Source: Holophagaceae bacterium (GTDB lineage Bacteria > Acidobacteriota > Holophagae > Holophagales > Holophagaceae). Taken from it: DNA of 64,000 nt. This document shows positions 35,809-44,837 of this stretch, one piece after another. How positions within the stretch are numbered: the first letter of the stretch is position 1; every line of letters starts with the position of its first letter. The notes under the pieces were generated by a model that was not told the origin of the DNA, did not search any database, and saw only the letters and a list, made by a program, of their open reading frames with translations. Position numbers and translations under genes: made by a program. Where the stretch lies: NCBI GenBank assembly GCA_016710635.1, contig JADJVL010000006.1:186001-250000 (forward strand), in the 5' to 3' direction.

Positions 35809-36910
35809 GGCGCGCCTCCAGGGGCAGCAGGATGACCACTTCGGCGCCTCCGCCCGGCCGGTTGCCGGTTTCCAGGCGGGCGCGGGCATCGTGGAGCAGG
35901 TCCAGGCTCCGGCGCAGGTTTTCGAGGCCGATCCCCATGGGCCGCGCGTCGATGAAACCGCCGCCGTCGTCCGCCACCGAGAGTCGCGCGGCGTCCCCGC
36001 TCCGCTGGACGCTGACGGTCACCTGGAGGCTCCGTCCCACGGCGTCCTCGTTGTGCTTGAGGGCATTCTCCACGAGGCGCTGGAGGGCGAAGCGGGGGAC
36101 GCAGAGGCCTCCCAGGCCCGGCTCGATGGAACGGATGACCTGGACCCGGTCGCCGAAGCGCGCCTCCACGAAGGCGAGGTAGTGGTCCAGATAGGCCAGC
36201 TCCCGGTCCAGGGTCCAGGTGGCGCCGCCGGCTTCCAGGCCGTCCCGCAGCATCTGGCCCAGGTCCCCCAGGAGCCGGTCGGCCTTCGCAAGGTCCTCGT
36301 ACATGACCGAGCTCAGGGTGTTGAGGGCATTGAAGAGGAAGTGGGGATCGAGCTGGGCGGAGAGGGCCTGCAGCCGCGCCTCCCGCAGCTCGGATTCGAG
36401 GCGCGCCGCCGCCAGCTCGCGCTCCGAGCGCCGGCGCCGGATCTCCACCACGTGGAAGAGGGCGGCGAGGGCGGCGAAGCCGATGAGGTCCTTCAGCCCC
36501 TCCATGGGTGCGCGGAAGGCGAGGTTGCCGTAGTCGTAGGCGCCCCAGCCGGCCAGCCGGTACACCACCGTGCGCAGGGCCCACATGCCCGCCACGTGGA
36601 GGATCCAGAAGACCAGCGCGGCCCCGAGGTGCAGGGCGAGGAAGCGGCCCCAGCCCGTGCGCCGCCAGGGCGCGTTGAGGGCGGCGAGCTGGGTCAGGGG
36701 GAGCATGGCCCAGACCACCAGGGCCGAGGTGAGCTCCCACACCAGCGGTTCCTGCCAGGGCGTGGGCGAACCCGAAGCCTTAAGGTCCAGGGCCACCGTC
36801 AGGGCGAGGCGCAGGGCGTTCAGGAAGAAGAAGGCCCCGGACATGAGCGCCCAGCGGAGCTGGATGGTCGGCCAGCGCCAGGAGGGACTCTGTTCGCGGT
36901 AGGTCTCCAT
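35801..36910 (-). CDS. LytS/YehU-type sensor histidine kinase
   Basis: A 369-residue membrane kinase. Four hydrophobic segments in residues 20-155 form the sensor part, followed by a coiled coil (IRRRRSERELAAARLESEL), the His_kinase motif LDPHFLFNALNTLSS (His190) and a HATPase_c domain with LVENALKHNED and GIGLENLRRSL. No extracellular ligand domain is seen. The start directly follows the stop of the acyltransferase gene (TGA-ATG), so the three genes form one operon. Confidence 0.92.
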   Translation of the reverse strand: METYREQSPSWRWPTIQLRWALMSGAFFFLNALRLALTVALDLKASGSPTPWQEPLVWELTSALVVWAMLPLTQLAALNAPWRRTGWGRFLALHLGAALVFWILHVAGMWALRTVVYRLAGWGAYDYGNLAFRAPMEGLKDLIGFAALAALFHVVEIRRRRSERELAAARLESELREARLQALSAQLDPHFLFNALNTLSSVMYEDLAKADRLLGDLGQMLRDGLEAGGATWTLDRELAYLDHYLAFVEARFGDRVQVIRSIEPGLGGLCVPRFALQRLVENALKHNEDAVGRSLQVTVSVQRSGDAARLSVADDGGGFIDARPMGIGLENLRRSLDLLHDARARLETGNRPGGGAEVVILLPLEARHG

Positions 36911-38119
36911 TCACCGGGCCTCGTCCGAGAGTATGGCCGCCAACGGGCCTTCCGGGAGCCGAGCCGGGCCTGGGCGTTCCACCCGGGCGGCTTTCGGTCC
37001 CATGCCCAGGCAGGGCCGCAGCCAGGACACCGCCGCCACCAGTTCGCAGAGGGCCACGGTGAGGAGGAAGGAAGCCACCGTCAGCGACGCCAAGAAGGTC
37101 CACGGTCCGAGCTGCAGGCGCAGCATCCACCAGCCCAGCACCACGATCACGGTCTGATGGAAGATATAGAAGGGGTAGGCCCGGGACTGGGCGCGGGTGA
37201 GCCAGGGGCGTGGCCTCGTAACCCGCGCCTTCGCGTAGCCCAGCGCCGCGCAGAGGGTGGCCCAGATGAAGCCGTAGAGCGCGAGGTGCTCCAGCGGGAA
37301 GGGGAATTCGCCCGGCGGCAGCAGCGCCGCCAGTAGGCCCAGGCTGAGCAGGAGATTCCACTGCCGGAGCTGGACGAGGCGCCCGGCGAGGCCGGACATC
37401 CGGCCGAGCAGGTGGCCCGCCAGGAAGAGCCCGCCGTAGAAGGCCAGATTCTTCGGATCGTGGAGCAGGTCATGGGTCTCCCGGTGGTTCCGCAGCAGGA
37501 AGCGGGCGCCGAAGATCCCCAGGGCGAGCCACCAGTGGTTGGCGCCCCGGGCGAGGAAGGTTTCGAGCTTCGCCAGGAAGGCTTGCCCGCCCTGGCCCCG
37601 GAACCAGGCGAAGAGCGGCAGGGCCACGATGCAGAAGACGAAGAGGTAGGCCACGAACCAGAGGTGGTGCCAGCTCGTGCTGCCCTTTGGATACGGCACG
37701 CCCTGCAGCACTGAGGGCCAGAAGCTCCAGTAGCTGCCGCTGTACTGCCCCGTCCACACGCGTTCCACCCAGATCTGGGGCGGCACGATGACCAGCATGC
37801 CGAAGGCGAGGGGCAGCAGCAGTCGCTTGATCCGGTCCCACGCGAAGGCGCCCACGCCCCGCCTTCGCAGGGCGAAGGCCGTGGCGGCGCCGGCGATGAG
37901 CATGAGGAGGGGCATGCGCAGCAGGTGCAGGATGTCCATGGTCCCGTTCAGCACCGGCAGCAGGACCGGTGCCTTCACATGCCAGGGATCGTCGGCGTTG
38001 AACATCCGCGCCGAGTGGTAGAGGTGCAGCAGCAGGATGCAGGCCACCCGCAGCCAGTCCAGGTCGGGGCGGCGGGTTGAGGGTGCTTCGAGGGTGTTCG
38101 TCGCGGCGAAGTCGGACAT
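36911..38119 (-). CDS. acyltransferase 3 family membrane protein
   Basis: A 402-residue integral membrane O-acyltransferase. The N-terminus RRPDLDWLRVACILLLHLYHSARMF carries the active-site His pattern of the family, and the remainder is about ten hydrophobic helices. It acylates cell-surface carbohydrate or another envelope substrate that cannot be identified. It is the first gene of an operon with the LytS/LytTR pair, whose kinase start abuts its stop. Confidence 0.87.
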   Translation of the reverse strand: MSDFAATNTLEAPSTRRPDLDWLRVACILLLHLYHSARMFNADDPWHVKAPVLLPVLNGTMDILHLLRMPLLMLIAGAATAFALRRRGVGAFAWDRIKRLLLPLAFGMLVIVPPQIWVERVWTGQYSGSYWSFWPSVLQGVPYPKGSTSWHHLWFVAYLFVFCIVALPLFAWFRGQGGQAFLAKLETFLARGANHWWLALGIFGARFLLRNHRETHDLLHDPKNLAFYGGLFLAGHLLGRMSGLAGRLVQLRQWNLLLSLGLLAALLPPGEFPFPLEHLALYGFIWATLCAALGYAKARVTRPRPWLTRAQSRAYPFYIFHQTVIVVLGWWMLRLQLGPWTFLASLTVASFLLTVALCELVAAVSWLRPCLGMGPKAARVERPGPARLPEGPLAAILSDEAR

Positions 38120-38261
38120 GGGAACTCCGGGATGTCCCAGGATTCCCTCCCATGGAGACGTAAGCCCCTCTTCATGGCACGAGCCGGACGGAGCGGGCGC
38201 GAGCCGGACGAGCAGGACCTTAAGTGCTATTCACCCTCCGGCTCAAGGCCTCCCGGCGCAG

Positions 38262-38474
38262 CTACAGAAGCGCCCGGAATTCCTCAACCGTCAGGGCAGC
38301 GTCGGCCACGATTCCACCCAACGTGAAGGCATTGACCGGATTGTGCCGCGGGATCGTCAGGATGCGGACGCCGTTGGACATGACGATGTGCTTGCCCTGC
38401 CGCACCACGGTAAACCCGGCCTTTTCAAGGGCGCGGACGACGTCCAGGTGATTGACGCCAGGAATCCTCGTCAA
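38262..38474 (-). CDS. hicA: HicA-like mRNA interferase toxin
   Basis: A 70-residue dsRBD-fold toxin. The HicA pattern is clear: DVVRALEKAGFTVVRQGKHIVM with the catalytic His29, then ILTIPRHNPVNAFTLGGIV. The translation start appears to be TTG at 38474, three bases after the hicB stop, so it may be translated by coupling to hicB. The order is hicB then hicA. A weak start fits low toxin synthesis. Confidence 0.82.
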   Translation of the reverse strand: MTRIPGVNHLDVVRALEKAGFTVVRQGKHIVMSNGVRILTIPRHNPVNAFTLGGIVADAALTVEEFRALL

Positions 38475-38477
38475 GGC

Positions 38478-38675
38478 TTAGACCGTCACTTCGATCTGGC
38501 GGAACTCAGCGCCCTGAAGCTGGGTTTCCACCACCGCTAGGTAGTCCCGGATCGCGTCCTTGATGTTCTCAAGGGCCTCTTCCTCCGTGGCGCCCTGGGA
38601 CCAGCAACCTGGCAGACCGGGAACGGACACGGAAAAGCCTTCTTCAGACTTCAGGAGCGCAACCTTGTAGCGCAT
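38478..38675 (-). CDS. hicB: HicB-like antitoxin
   Basis: A 65-residue antitoxin with the partial RNase-H-like HicB fold: YKVALLKSEEGFSVSVPGLPGCWSQGATEEEALENIKDAIRDYL-type sequence. No C-terminal DNA-binding extension is present, so autoregulation may need the toxin complex or another site. It is upstream of hicA by 3 nt. ATG start at 38675. The pair is located between core genes, as a small accessory unit. Confidence 0.85.
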   Translation of the reverse strand: MRYKVALLKSEEGFSVSVPGLPGCWSQGATEEEALENIKDAIRDYLAVVETQLQGAEFRQIEVTV

Positions 38676-38709
38676 GGGTTCACCTTCCGGACAAGTATAG
38701 GCCCGAGCA

Positions 38710-39171
38710 CTACCAGTAGCCGCCCATCAACTCCGTCGCCCAGGCGGGTTCGCGGACCTCGCCCCGGGGCTCGAAGCCCTTCATGTGGGGCTTCAGGTCC
38801 AGCACCGGCGTGCCGTCCACGGCGTCGAGGCCGCGCACGTGGATGGTCGTGCCGTCCACACCGAGGATCTCGCAGACCGACACGCCCAGGCCGTTGGGGC
38901 GGTTCTTCCCCCGCTGCGCGAAGATGCCGACCTTGGGCCAGGCCGGGTTGTTGCGCGGATGCCGGGCGCTGGTCTCGATGCGCCGGGGGTCGGCTAGGTG
39001 GAAGTGGTAGACCACGAGCAGGTGCGAGAAGTCCGAGAGGCCCGCCAGCGCTTCGGGCCCGAAGCGGATGGCATCAAGTTCGATGCGGGCTTCGACGGCG
39101 CCCCAGGCATCGTCCGCGACATCCATGCGGCCGCCACGGACGTGGGCGATGGGCTCCAAAACGATCGGCAA
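38710..39171 (-). CDS. trmO: tRNA (N6-threonylcarbamoyladenosine-N6)-methyltransferase TrmO
   Basis: A 153-residue YaeB/TsaA-family protein that methylates t6A37 of tRNA with SAM. Motifs are HFHLADPRRIETSARHPRNNP, FAQRGKNRPNGLGV and LDAVDGTPVLDLKPH. Length is close to the family core and lacks the C-terminal extension of E. coli TrmO. The TTG start at 39171 has GAGG 5 nt upstream. It follows the adenosine deaminase gene by 7 nt. Confidence 0.88.
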   Translation of the reverse strand: MPIVLEPIAHVRGGRMDVADDAWGAVEARIELDAIRFGPEALAGLSDFSHLLVVYHFHLADPRRIETSARHPRNNPAWPKVGIFAQRGKNRPNGLGVSVCEILGVDGTTIHVRGLDAVDGTPVLDLKPHMKGFEPRGEVREPAWATELMGGYW

Positions 39172-39178
39172 CGGCCCC

Positions 39179-40246
39179 TCAGAGCTGTTCGCGCTTCGAT
39201 TCCAGGCTCTTCGGCTTGAACGCCTTCAGCTCCTCCACCACCTCCGCCAGCATCGCCCGCTTGATGGCGTAGGGGAGGAAGGCGCTCTTGAAGCCCATGA
39301 TGATGATCTCCTTGATCTCGTCGAGGCTGAAGCCCAGCTCCTCGTGGATGGTGAGGTACTCCTTGGACACCGAGGTGTTCGTCATGAGGCGGTTGTCGGT
39401 GTTGACCGTCACCCGCAGGCCCAGGTCGTAGAAGAGGCGGATGGGGTGGTCGCCGATGCGCTTCACGGCCTTGGTCTGGACGTTGGACAGCGGGCAGCAC
39501 TCGATGGGGATGCGGTGGTCGTTGACGTAGTTCAGCAGGTCCCCGTCCTCGATGAGGCGCACGCCGTGGCCGATGCGGTGGGCGCCGCAGAGGTGGATGG
39601 CCTGGTGGATGCTCTCGGGGCCGAAGGCCTCGCCGGCGTGCAGGGTGCAGTTGATGTTGTTGGCGAGGACGCGCCCGAAGGCCTCCTTGAATTTCTTGGC
39701 CGGGAAGTTCTCCTCGGCCCCCGCCAGGTCGAAGCCGCACACGCCCTTGTTCTTGAAGGCCACGGTGAGGTCCGCCAGCTTGTTGCTCATCTCGGGGCTG
39801 ATGTGGCGGATGCCGCAGATGATGACGCCGGTCTGGATGTTGTATTTCTTCTTGGCCTGCTTCAGGCCCTCGAGCACCGCCTGGACGATGCTGTGCAGGG
39901 TCATCCCCTGCTGCTGATGCAGGATGGGCGCGTAGCGCACCTCCATGTACCGCACGTTCTCCTTGGCGGCGTCCTCCGCCAGTTCGAAGGCAGTGCGCAC
40001 CAGGCTCTCGTAGGTCTGCATCACGCTCAGCGTCACGTCGAAGGCCTTGAGGTATTCCACCAGGGACTTGCAGTCGTCCCCGACCTGCACCAGGGGCCGC
40101 AGCCGGTCCACGTCCCCGGCGGGCAGCTTGATCTTCTGCTGCTCCGCGAGCTCGAGGATGGTCTCGAGCCGCAGGGAGCCGTCCAGGTGGACGTGGAGAT
40201 CGGTCTTGGGGAGGCGCTGGATGTCTTGGAAGCTGAGCTTGGGCAT
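39179..40246 (-). CDS. add: adenosine deaminase
   Basis: A 355-residue metal-dependent hydrolase converting adenosine to inosine. The zinc and active-site motifs are TDLHVHLDGSLR (N-terminal His pair), HAGEAFGPESI, HRIGHGV and VNTDNRLMTNTSVSKE (catalytic Asp). The last motif fits the actinobacterial/ADAL branch. ATG 40246. It sits upstream of trmO with a 7-nt gap, and 46 nt after the PBP1A stop. Confidence 0.92.
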   Translation of the reverse strand: MPKLSFQDIQRLPKTDLHVHLDGSLRLETILELAEQQKIKLPAGDVDRLRPLVQVGDDCKSLVEYLKAFDVTLSVMQTYESLVRTAFELAEDAAKENVRYMEVRYAPILHQQQGMTLHSIVQAVLEGLKQAKKKYNIQTGVIICGIRHISPEMSNKLADLTVAFKNKGVCGFDLAGAEENFPAKKFKEAFGRVLANNINCTLHAGEAFGPESIHQAIHLCGAHRIGHGVRLIEDGDLLNYVNDHRIPIECCPLSNVQTKAVKRIGDHPIRLFYDLGLRVTVNTDNRLMTNTSVSKEYLTIHEELGFSLDEIKEIIIMGFKSAFLPYAIKRAMLAEVVEELKAFKPKSLESKREQL

Positions 40247-40292
40247 GAGGAATCTTACAGCCTTCGCGCGCTTCCGGTCCCGGCCTCCCGGT

Positions 40293-42959
40293 TCACCAGC
40301 TCTTCTGGGGGCCGGTCTTCCGGGCTTCGGCCTTCTCCGCCCCCGGCTTGGCGTCTGGCTTGGCGTCCGGCCTGGCTTCGGGTCTGGCCTCCACCTTGGC
40401 CGCCTCGGGCCGGGTGGGCTCCGGTTTGGCGGGCTCGGGCTTGGGCGGCTCCATCATCTTGTTCCAGTCGATGGGGGCGTCGCCGTCCTCCTTCGGCCGG
40501 CCCTTGCCCCACACCCGGACCTCCGCCACGGCGTTGTGGGCCTTGTCCCGGGCCTCCCGGATCCTGGCGATGGCCTCGGCGGTGCTCTCCTGCTTGGGGG
40601 CCGTGCCCGGCGGGAAGGCCAGGCTGAGCACCTTGTCCGTGGTCGCGCCGCTGGCCACCAGGCCCGTGTAGCGGTCGACCTGCGCCCACTCCATGCCTTC
40701 CGGAGCCTTGAAGTCCTCCCGGGTGGTTCCCTGGACGGCGACCTTCATGAAATCGGTCCAGATGGGCACCGCCACCTTGCCGCCATCGGCGCCGCGGTAG
40801 ATGGTCTTCTTCGCGTCCAGGCCCACCCAGACGCCGCAGGTGATGCGGGTGGTGAAGCCCAGGAACCAGGCGTCGGTGTGTTCGTCGGTGGTGCCGGTCT
40901 TCCCCGCCACCGGCCAGTTCAGATCATTGGTGCGGGCGCCGGTGCCCTGGGAGGCCACGCCCTGCAGGCACTGGATGAGCTCGAAGTTCACCTTGGGGTC
41001 CACGACCTCCTCCCCCAGGACGCCCTCGTGGGTTTCGAGGACGCGGCCGTTCCGGTCCACCACCTTCTTGATGAGGAAGGGGAACGGCGCCAGCTTCCCG
41101 TTGTTCGCGAAGGTGGCGTAGGCCCGCACCATGTCCTTGAGGGGCAGGTCCGCGGCGCCCAGGGCCAGGCTCGGATAGGGCGGCATGGTGCCGGTCACGC
41201 CCACCTTGGCGGCGAAGTCCCGGACATGGCCGATGCCGACCTCGTCGAGGGTGCGCACGGCGGGCACGTTGCGGCTGTCCCGGAGCGCCTCCCAGATGGG
41301 GATCGGGCCCCAGTTGTCGCGCTCGTAGTTCTTGGGCGCGTACTCCTTGGCGCCGGGCCGGGCCGGGCGGGCGTCCAGCCGACCGTCGGGACCCTCGACC
41401 ACGTTGAACATCACCGGGTCCACGAAGCGCGTGGGAATATCGTTCACCAGGGTGGCGGGCGTCATGCCCTGCTCGAAGGCCGTGCCATAGACGAAGGCCT
41501 TCACCGTGGAGCCGATCTGCCGCTCCGCCTGCCAGGCCCGGTTGAACTTGCTGCGGGCATAGCTGTAGCCGCCGACCATGGCGCGCACTTCGCCGGATTT
41601 CGATTCCACCGCCAGCAGGGCTGCTTCCACGTCCGGTTCCTGGTCGAGCTCCACCTGCACGGGTCGGCCGTTGTCGTCGGCGTCCTTCACCAGGAAGAGG
41701 GGCGCCGAGCCCCGCGGCAGCTGCTTGGCGATGTCCTTCCCCGCCCACGCGAAGGCGGCGATGGGCACCCTGAGGGTGGCTTCTCCGAAGCGGACGAGGG
41801 CGTGGCTTTCCTTGGTGCCGGGATCCTTCCAGTCGAGGATCACCCCGCGGACCTGGTCGCCATCCTCCATGAAGCGGCGCCAGCCCGGGAGCTGGGCCTG
41901 CTCCGGATCATTCACGGCCTGGACCGTCTCCTTGCGGAAGCCCCGGCGCCGGTCCACGGCCCGCAGCCCCTTCCGGACGGATTCGTTGGCGGCGACCTGC
42001 CAGGCGGAATCGATCGTGGTGTAGACCTCCAGGCCGCCATTCAGCACCGCGTCCTTGCCGTACTTCTCGTAGAGGTACTTGCGCACCTCCTCCACGGCAT
42101 AGGGCGCGACGGCCTCTTCCACGGCATTCTCCCTTGCGAGGCGGATGGGGCGCTCCATGAAGACCTTGGCGTCCACCTCCTTCAGGTAGTTCTCCGCCAC
42201 CATGCGCCGCAGCACGTGGTTGCGCCGGGCCTTCACCGCCGCGCGGACCTTGGGATCGGGATTGTAGGGGTGGTACCAGCTGGGATTCTGGACGAGGCCC
42301 GCCAGCAGGGCGCACTCCTCCACGTTGAGCTGGGGCGCGCTCTTGCCGAAGTAGTACTGGGCCGCCGCCTCGATGCCGTAGCGGCCGCCGCCGAAGTAGA
42401 CCTCGTTGGCGTAGGCCTCGAAGATCTGCTTCTTCTTGTAGGCCTTCTCCAGCTTGCGCGCGATCATGATCTCCTTCAGCTTCCGGTCCAGCTTCTTCTG
42501 CCGCTTGGCGGTGACCGTGCGGACGAGCTGCATGGTCAAGGTGGAGGCGCCTTCCTTGCGCTTGCCGAAGGAGGTGATCATGGTGAAGCCCGCCCGCAGG
42601 AAGCCGCGGCCGCTCACGCCGTCGTGGCTCCAGAAGTCCGCGTCCTCCGTGGCCACCAACGCGCCGACGAAGGCCTTGGGGATGTCGCCGTAGGGGATGA
42701 CGACCCGGTGCTCCTCAGCGAAGACGCCGATCACATCGCCGTTGCGGTCCAGCACCTTCGTGATGGTCTTGGGCACCCGCAGGGCGAAGAGGGTGAGGAA
42801 GCTGTCCGCCTCCCGGGAGTAGGAGCTCCAGAGCCAGGCGAGGAAACCGCCGCCCCCCACCACCGCCAGGGTGAAAAGGACGAGGAAGATCTTGGCGAGG
42901 GGAGGGGTGCGGCGGCCACCGGACTTCGAGGCGGGCTTGGCGGGCGGTTTTGCGGGCAT
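40293..42959 (-). CDS. mrcA: class A penicillin-binding protein 1A
   Basis: An 888-residue bifunctional peptidoglycan synthase. One N-terminal membrane anchor (about residues 24-45) follows a short basic cytoplasmic tail. The transglycosylase domain has catalytic Glu105 (ATEDADFW) and GASTLTMQLVRT. The transpeptidase has SxxK (GSTVKAF), SRN (DSRNVPAVR) and KTGTT. Between them is an ODD/OB-like region typical of PBP1A. The C-terminal 75 residues are Pro/Ala/Lys/Glu-rich and low-complexity. Divergent from nadK. Confidence 0.95.
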   Translation of the reverse strand: MPAKPPAKPASKSGGRRTPPLAKIFLVLFTLAVVGGGGFLAWLWSSYSREADSFLTLFALRVPKTITKVLDRNGDVIGVFAEEHRVVIPYGDIPKAFVGALVATEDADFWSHDGVSGRGFLRAGFTMITSFGKRKEGASTLTMQLVRTVTAKRQKKLDRKLKEIMIARKLEKAYKKKQIFEAYANEVYFGGGRYGIEAAAQYYFGKSAPQLNVEECALLAGLVQNPSWYHPYNPDPKVRAAVKARRNHVLRRMVAENYLKEVDAKVFMERPIRLARENAVEEAVAPYAVEEVRKYLYEKYGKDAVLNGGLEVYTTIDSAWQVAANESVRKGLRAVDRRRGFRKETVQAVNDPEQAQLPGWRRFMEDGDQVRGVILDWKDPGTKESHALVRFGEATLRVPIAAFAWAGKDIAKQLPRGSAPLFLVKDADDNGRPVQVELDQEPDVEAALLAVESKSGEVRAMVGGYSYARSKFNRAWQAERQIGSTVKAFVYGTAFEQGMTPATLVNDIPTRFVDPVMFNVVEGPDGRLDARPARPGAKEYAPKNYERDNWGPIPIWEALRDSRNVPAVRTLDEVGIGHVRDFAAKVGVTGTMPPYPSLALGAADLPLKDMVRAYATFANNGKLAPFPFLIKKVVDRNGRVLETHEGVLGEEVVDPKVNFELIQCLQGVASQGTGARTNDLNWPVAGKTGTTDEHTDAWFLGFTTRITCGVWVGLDAKKTIYRGADGGKVAVPIWTDFMKVAVQGTTREDFKAPEGMEWAQVDRYTGLVASGATTDKVLSLAFPPGTAPKQESTAEAIARIREARDKAHNAVAEVRVWGKGRPKEDGDAPIDWNKMMEPPKPEPAKPEPTRPEAAKVEARPEARPDAKPDAKPGAEKAEARKTGPQKSW

Positions 42960-43045
42960 TCCTCAAGCCTACAGCCTTCGGCTTCCGGCTTCAGCCCAAG
43001 GCCAACGCCACCCGCTGCCGCCGCCGGACAGGTATGCTGGCTTCC

Positions 43046-43915
43046 ATGTCCCCTTCCCGCCTGGTGCTGGTGGCCAAGACCAAATCCCCGCTGCTGGCCC
43101 AGACCCTGCACGCGGTGGTGCCTCCCTTCCTCGAGCGGGGCTGGCGGCTCCACGGGGACGCGGACCTGTTGCCGGCCTGGGGCGCCGCGGGTCTTCCCGA
43201 AGCGGCGCTGGATACGGGCCCTTTCCCCGAAGTCTCCGAACTCTGCCTCGTCCTGGGGGGCGATGGCACCATGCTGGCCGCCGCCCGGCGGGTGGGCATG
43301 TCGGGCACGCCCCTCCTGGGCATCAACCTCGGCTCCCTGGGCTTCCTCACCGCCCACCCGGCGCCGGAAGCGCGGGCCATGGTGGACGCCTACTTCCAGG
43401 GCGTCTTGCACCGGGAGGTCCGCGGCCTCATCCATGCCGAGCTGCACCGGGACGGCGGGATCATCATGAGCCAGGGCGTGCTCAACGATGCCGTCATCGG
43501 CAAGGGGGCCCTGGCCCGCATCATGGACCTGGACCTGCAGGTGGACGGCGAGGACGCCGGCGACCTCAAGGCCGACGGGCTCATCGTCTCCACCCCCACG
43601 GGCTCGACGGCCTACTCCCTCAGCGCCGGCGGGCCGATCCTGCATCCAGCCCTGGACGCCCTGGTGATCTCGCTCATCTGCCCCCACAGCCTCACCCTTC
43701 GGCCCATGGTGGTGCCCAGCAGCCTGGACGTCACCATCACCGTGGGCCACGCGGAGGAGGGCTACCTCACCCTGGACGGCCAGACCGGCCACGCCCTCCA
43801 GCCCGGGGACCGCATCGTGCTGCGGCGCTCCGGCGCCACCGTCACCCTGCTGCAGAACCCCGCCCTGCCCTTCTTCGCCCTGCTGCGGGAGAAACTGCAC
43901 TGGGGCGACCGGTAG
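43046..43915 (+). CDS. nadK: NAD kinase
   Basis: A 289-residue ATP-NAD kinase. The family motifs GGDGTML (with LVLGG before it), GINLGSLGFLT, and the substrate loop STPTGSTAYSLSAGGPI are intact. It makes NADP for biosynthesis. Three in-frame starts lie close together; I favour the ATG at 43046 (MSPSRLVLVAKTK), with 43034 as an alternative. No strong ribosome site is visible for either. It is convergent with truB, 16 nt between stops. Confidence 0.93.
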   Translation: MSPSRLVLVAKTKSPLLAQTLHAVVPPFLERGWRLHGDADLLPAWGAAGLPEAALDTGPFPEVSELCLVLGGDGTMLAAARRVGMSGTPLLGINLGSLGFLTAHPAPEARAMVDAYFQGVLHREVRGLIHAELHRDGGIIMSQGVLNDAVIGKGALARIMDLDLQVDGEDAGDLKADGLIVSTPTGSTAYSLSAGGPILHPALDALVISLICPHSLTLRPMVVPSSLDVTITVGHAEEGYLTLDGQTGHALQPGDRIVLRRSGATVTLLQNPALPFFALLREKLHWGDR

Positions 43916-43931
43916 TCTGGCCCGGCGGAGG

Positions 43932-44837
43932 CTAGATCCCGCCACGGAGATTGGCGGTGGTCCAGAGGCCCCCTTCCTTCTCCTTGAGGAGGGCCACGAG
44001 CTTTCCGGCGTGAAGGCCGCGGATGGGCGCTTCGGGCTCGGGAAACCCTTCCGGCATTGTCCAGGTGGGCGCCTCCAGCAGGCCCATGTGGATGGGCCGG
44101 CCCTGCAGCAGGGCCGCGGCTTCGGCGTCATCAAGGGTGCGGGATCGGCACCAGGGCACCAGGGCCTCGCCACGGAGCCACGCGCGCTGTCCTTCCCCGG
44201 GATCCGCCCATGGGCCAATGGCCGTGCGGCACAGGCCCGCGAGGTGGGCGCCGCACCCGAGGGCCGCGCCGAGGTCCCGGGCCAGGCTGCGGACGTAGTA
44301 GCCGCCCTTGACGGTGAGTTCGAGGGTGCTCGTCCGGGGCAGGTCGTGGCGCAGCCAGCGGGCGCTGTGCAGGAAGACCCGCGACGGCGGCAGCACCACC
44401 TCCTCGCCGCGGTGGGCCTTCTTGTAGGCGGATTCGCCGCCGATCTTCTTGGCGCTGGTGGCGGGGGGAATCTGGTCGTGCCAGCCGAGGTGGGGCGCCA
44501 ACGCCTGTTCCAGTGCTGCCGCGTCCAAGGCCGACGCGTCGCCCTCGCGAACCATGACACCGAGATGATCACCGGTGTCCGTCTCCGCGCCCCAGGCGAG
44601 CTCCGCCACATAGGTTTTCGGCAGGGGATGCATCAGCTCCATGAGCCGCGTAGCCTGACCGGCGAGGATGAGCAGCAGGCCTTCCGCGAAGGGATCCAGC
44701 GTGCCGCCGTGGCCCACGGGGTGCTTCTTCAGACCCGCCTCCCAGGCTTCGTGGGTGAACTGCTTCACGATGCCGAAGCTGCTGGGACCGACGGGCTTGT
44801 GGACGAGGCAGACGCCGCTGAAGGTGGCGGGCTCCAT
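43932..44837 (-). CDS. truB: tRNA pseudouridine(55) synthase
   Basis: A 301-residue enzyme making the T-loop pseudouridine 55 of tRNA. The catalytic Asp48 lies in GGTLDPFAEGLLL, after HKPVGPSSF; KTYVAELAWGAETDTGD is the TruB substrate region. Its start shares one base with the rbfA stop (TGATG), so rbfA-truB is translationally coupled as in many bacteria. infB, usually upstream, is absent here; mraY precedes rbfA instead. Confidence 0.94.
   Translation of the reverse strand: MEPATFSGVCLVHKPVGPSSFGIVKQFTHEAWEAGLKKHPVGHGGTLDPFAEGLLLILAGQATRLMELMHPLPKTYVAELAWGAETDTGDHLGVMVREGDASALDAAALEQALAPHLGWHDQIPPATSAKKIGGESAYKKAHRGEEVVLPPSRVFLHSARWLRHDLPRTSTLELTVKGGYYVRSLARDLGAALGCGAHLAGLCRTAIGPWADPGEGQRAWLRGEALVPWCRSRTLDDAEAAALLQGRPIHMGLLEAPTWTMPEGFPEPEAPIRGLHAGKLVALLKEKEGGLWTTANLRGGI

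Noticed and set aside
38181..38210. Two copies of GAGCCGGACG spaced 10 bp apart
   Set aside because: Short, in a GC-rich context near the acyltransferase start; could arise by chance and no regulator is suggested.
40047..43469. A 1140-residue open frame on the plus strand
   Set aside because: It is antisense to PBP1A; composition (His/Gly/Arg/Glu-rich, no motif) is typical of a GC-bias shadow frame, while the minus strand encodes all PBP motifs.
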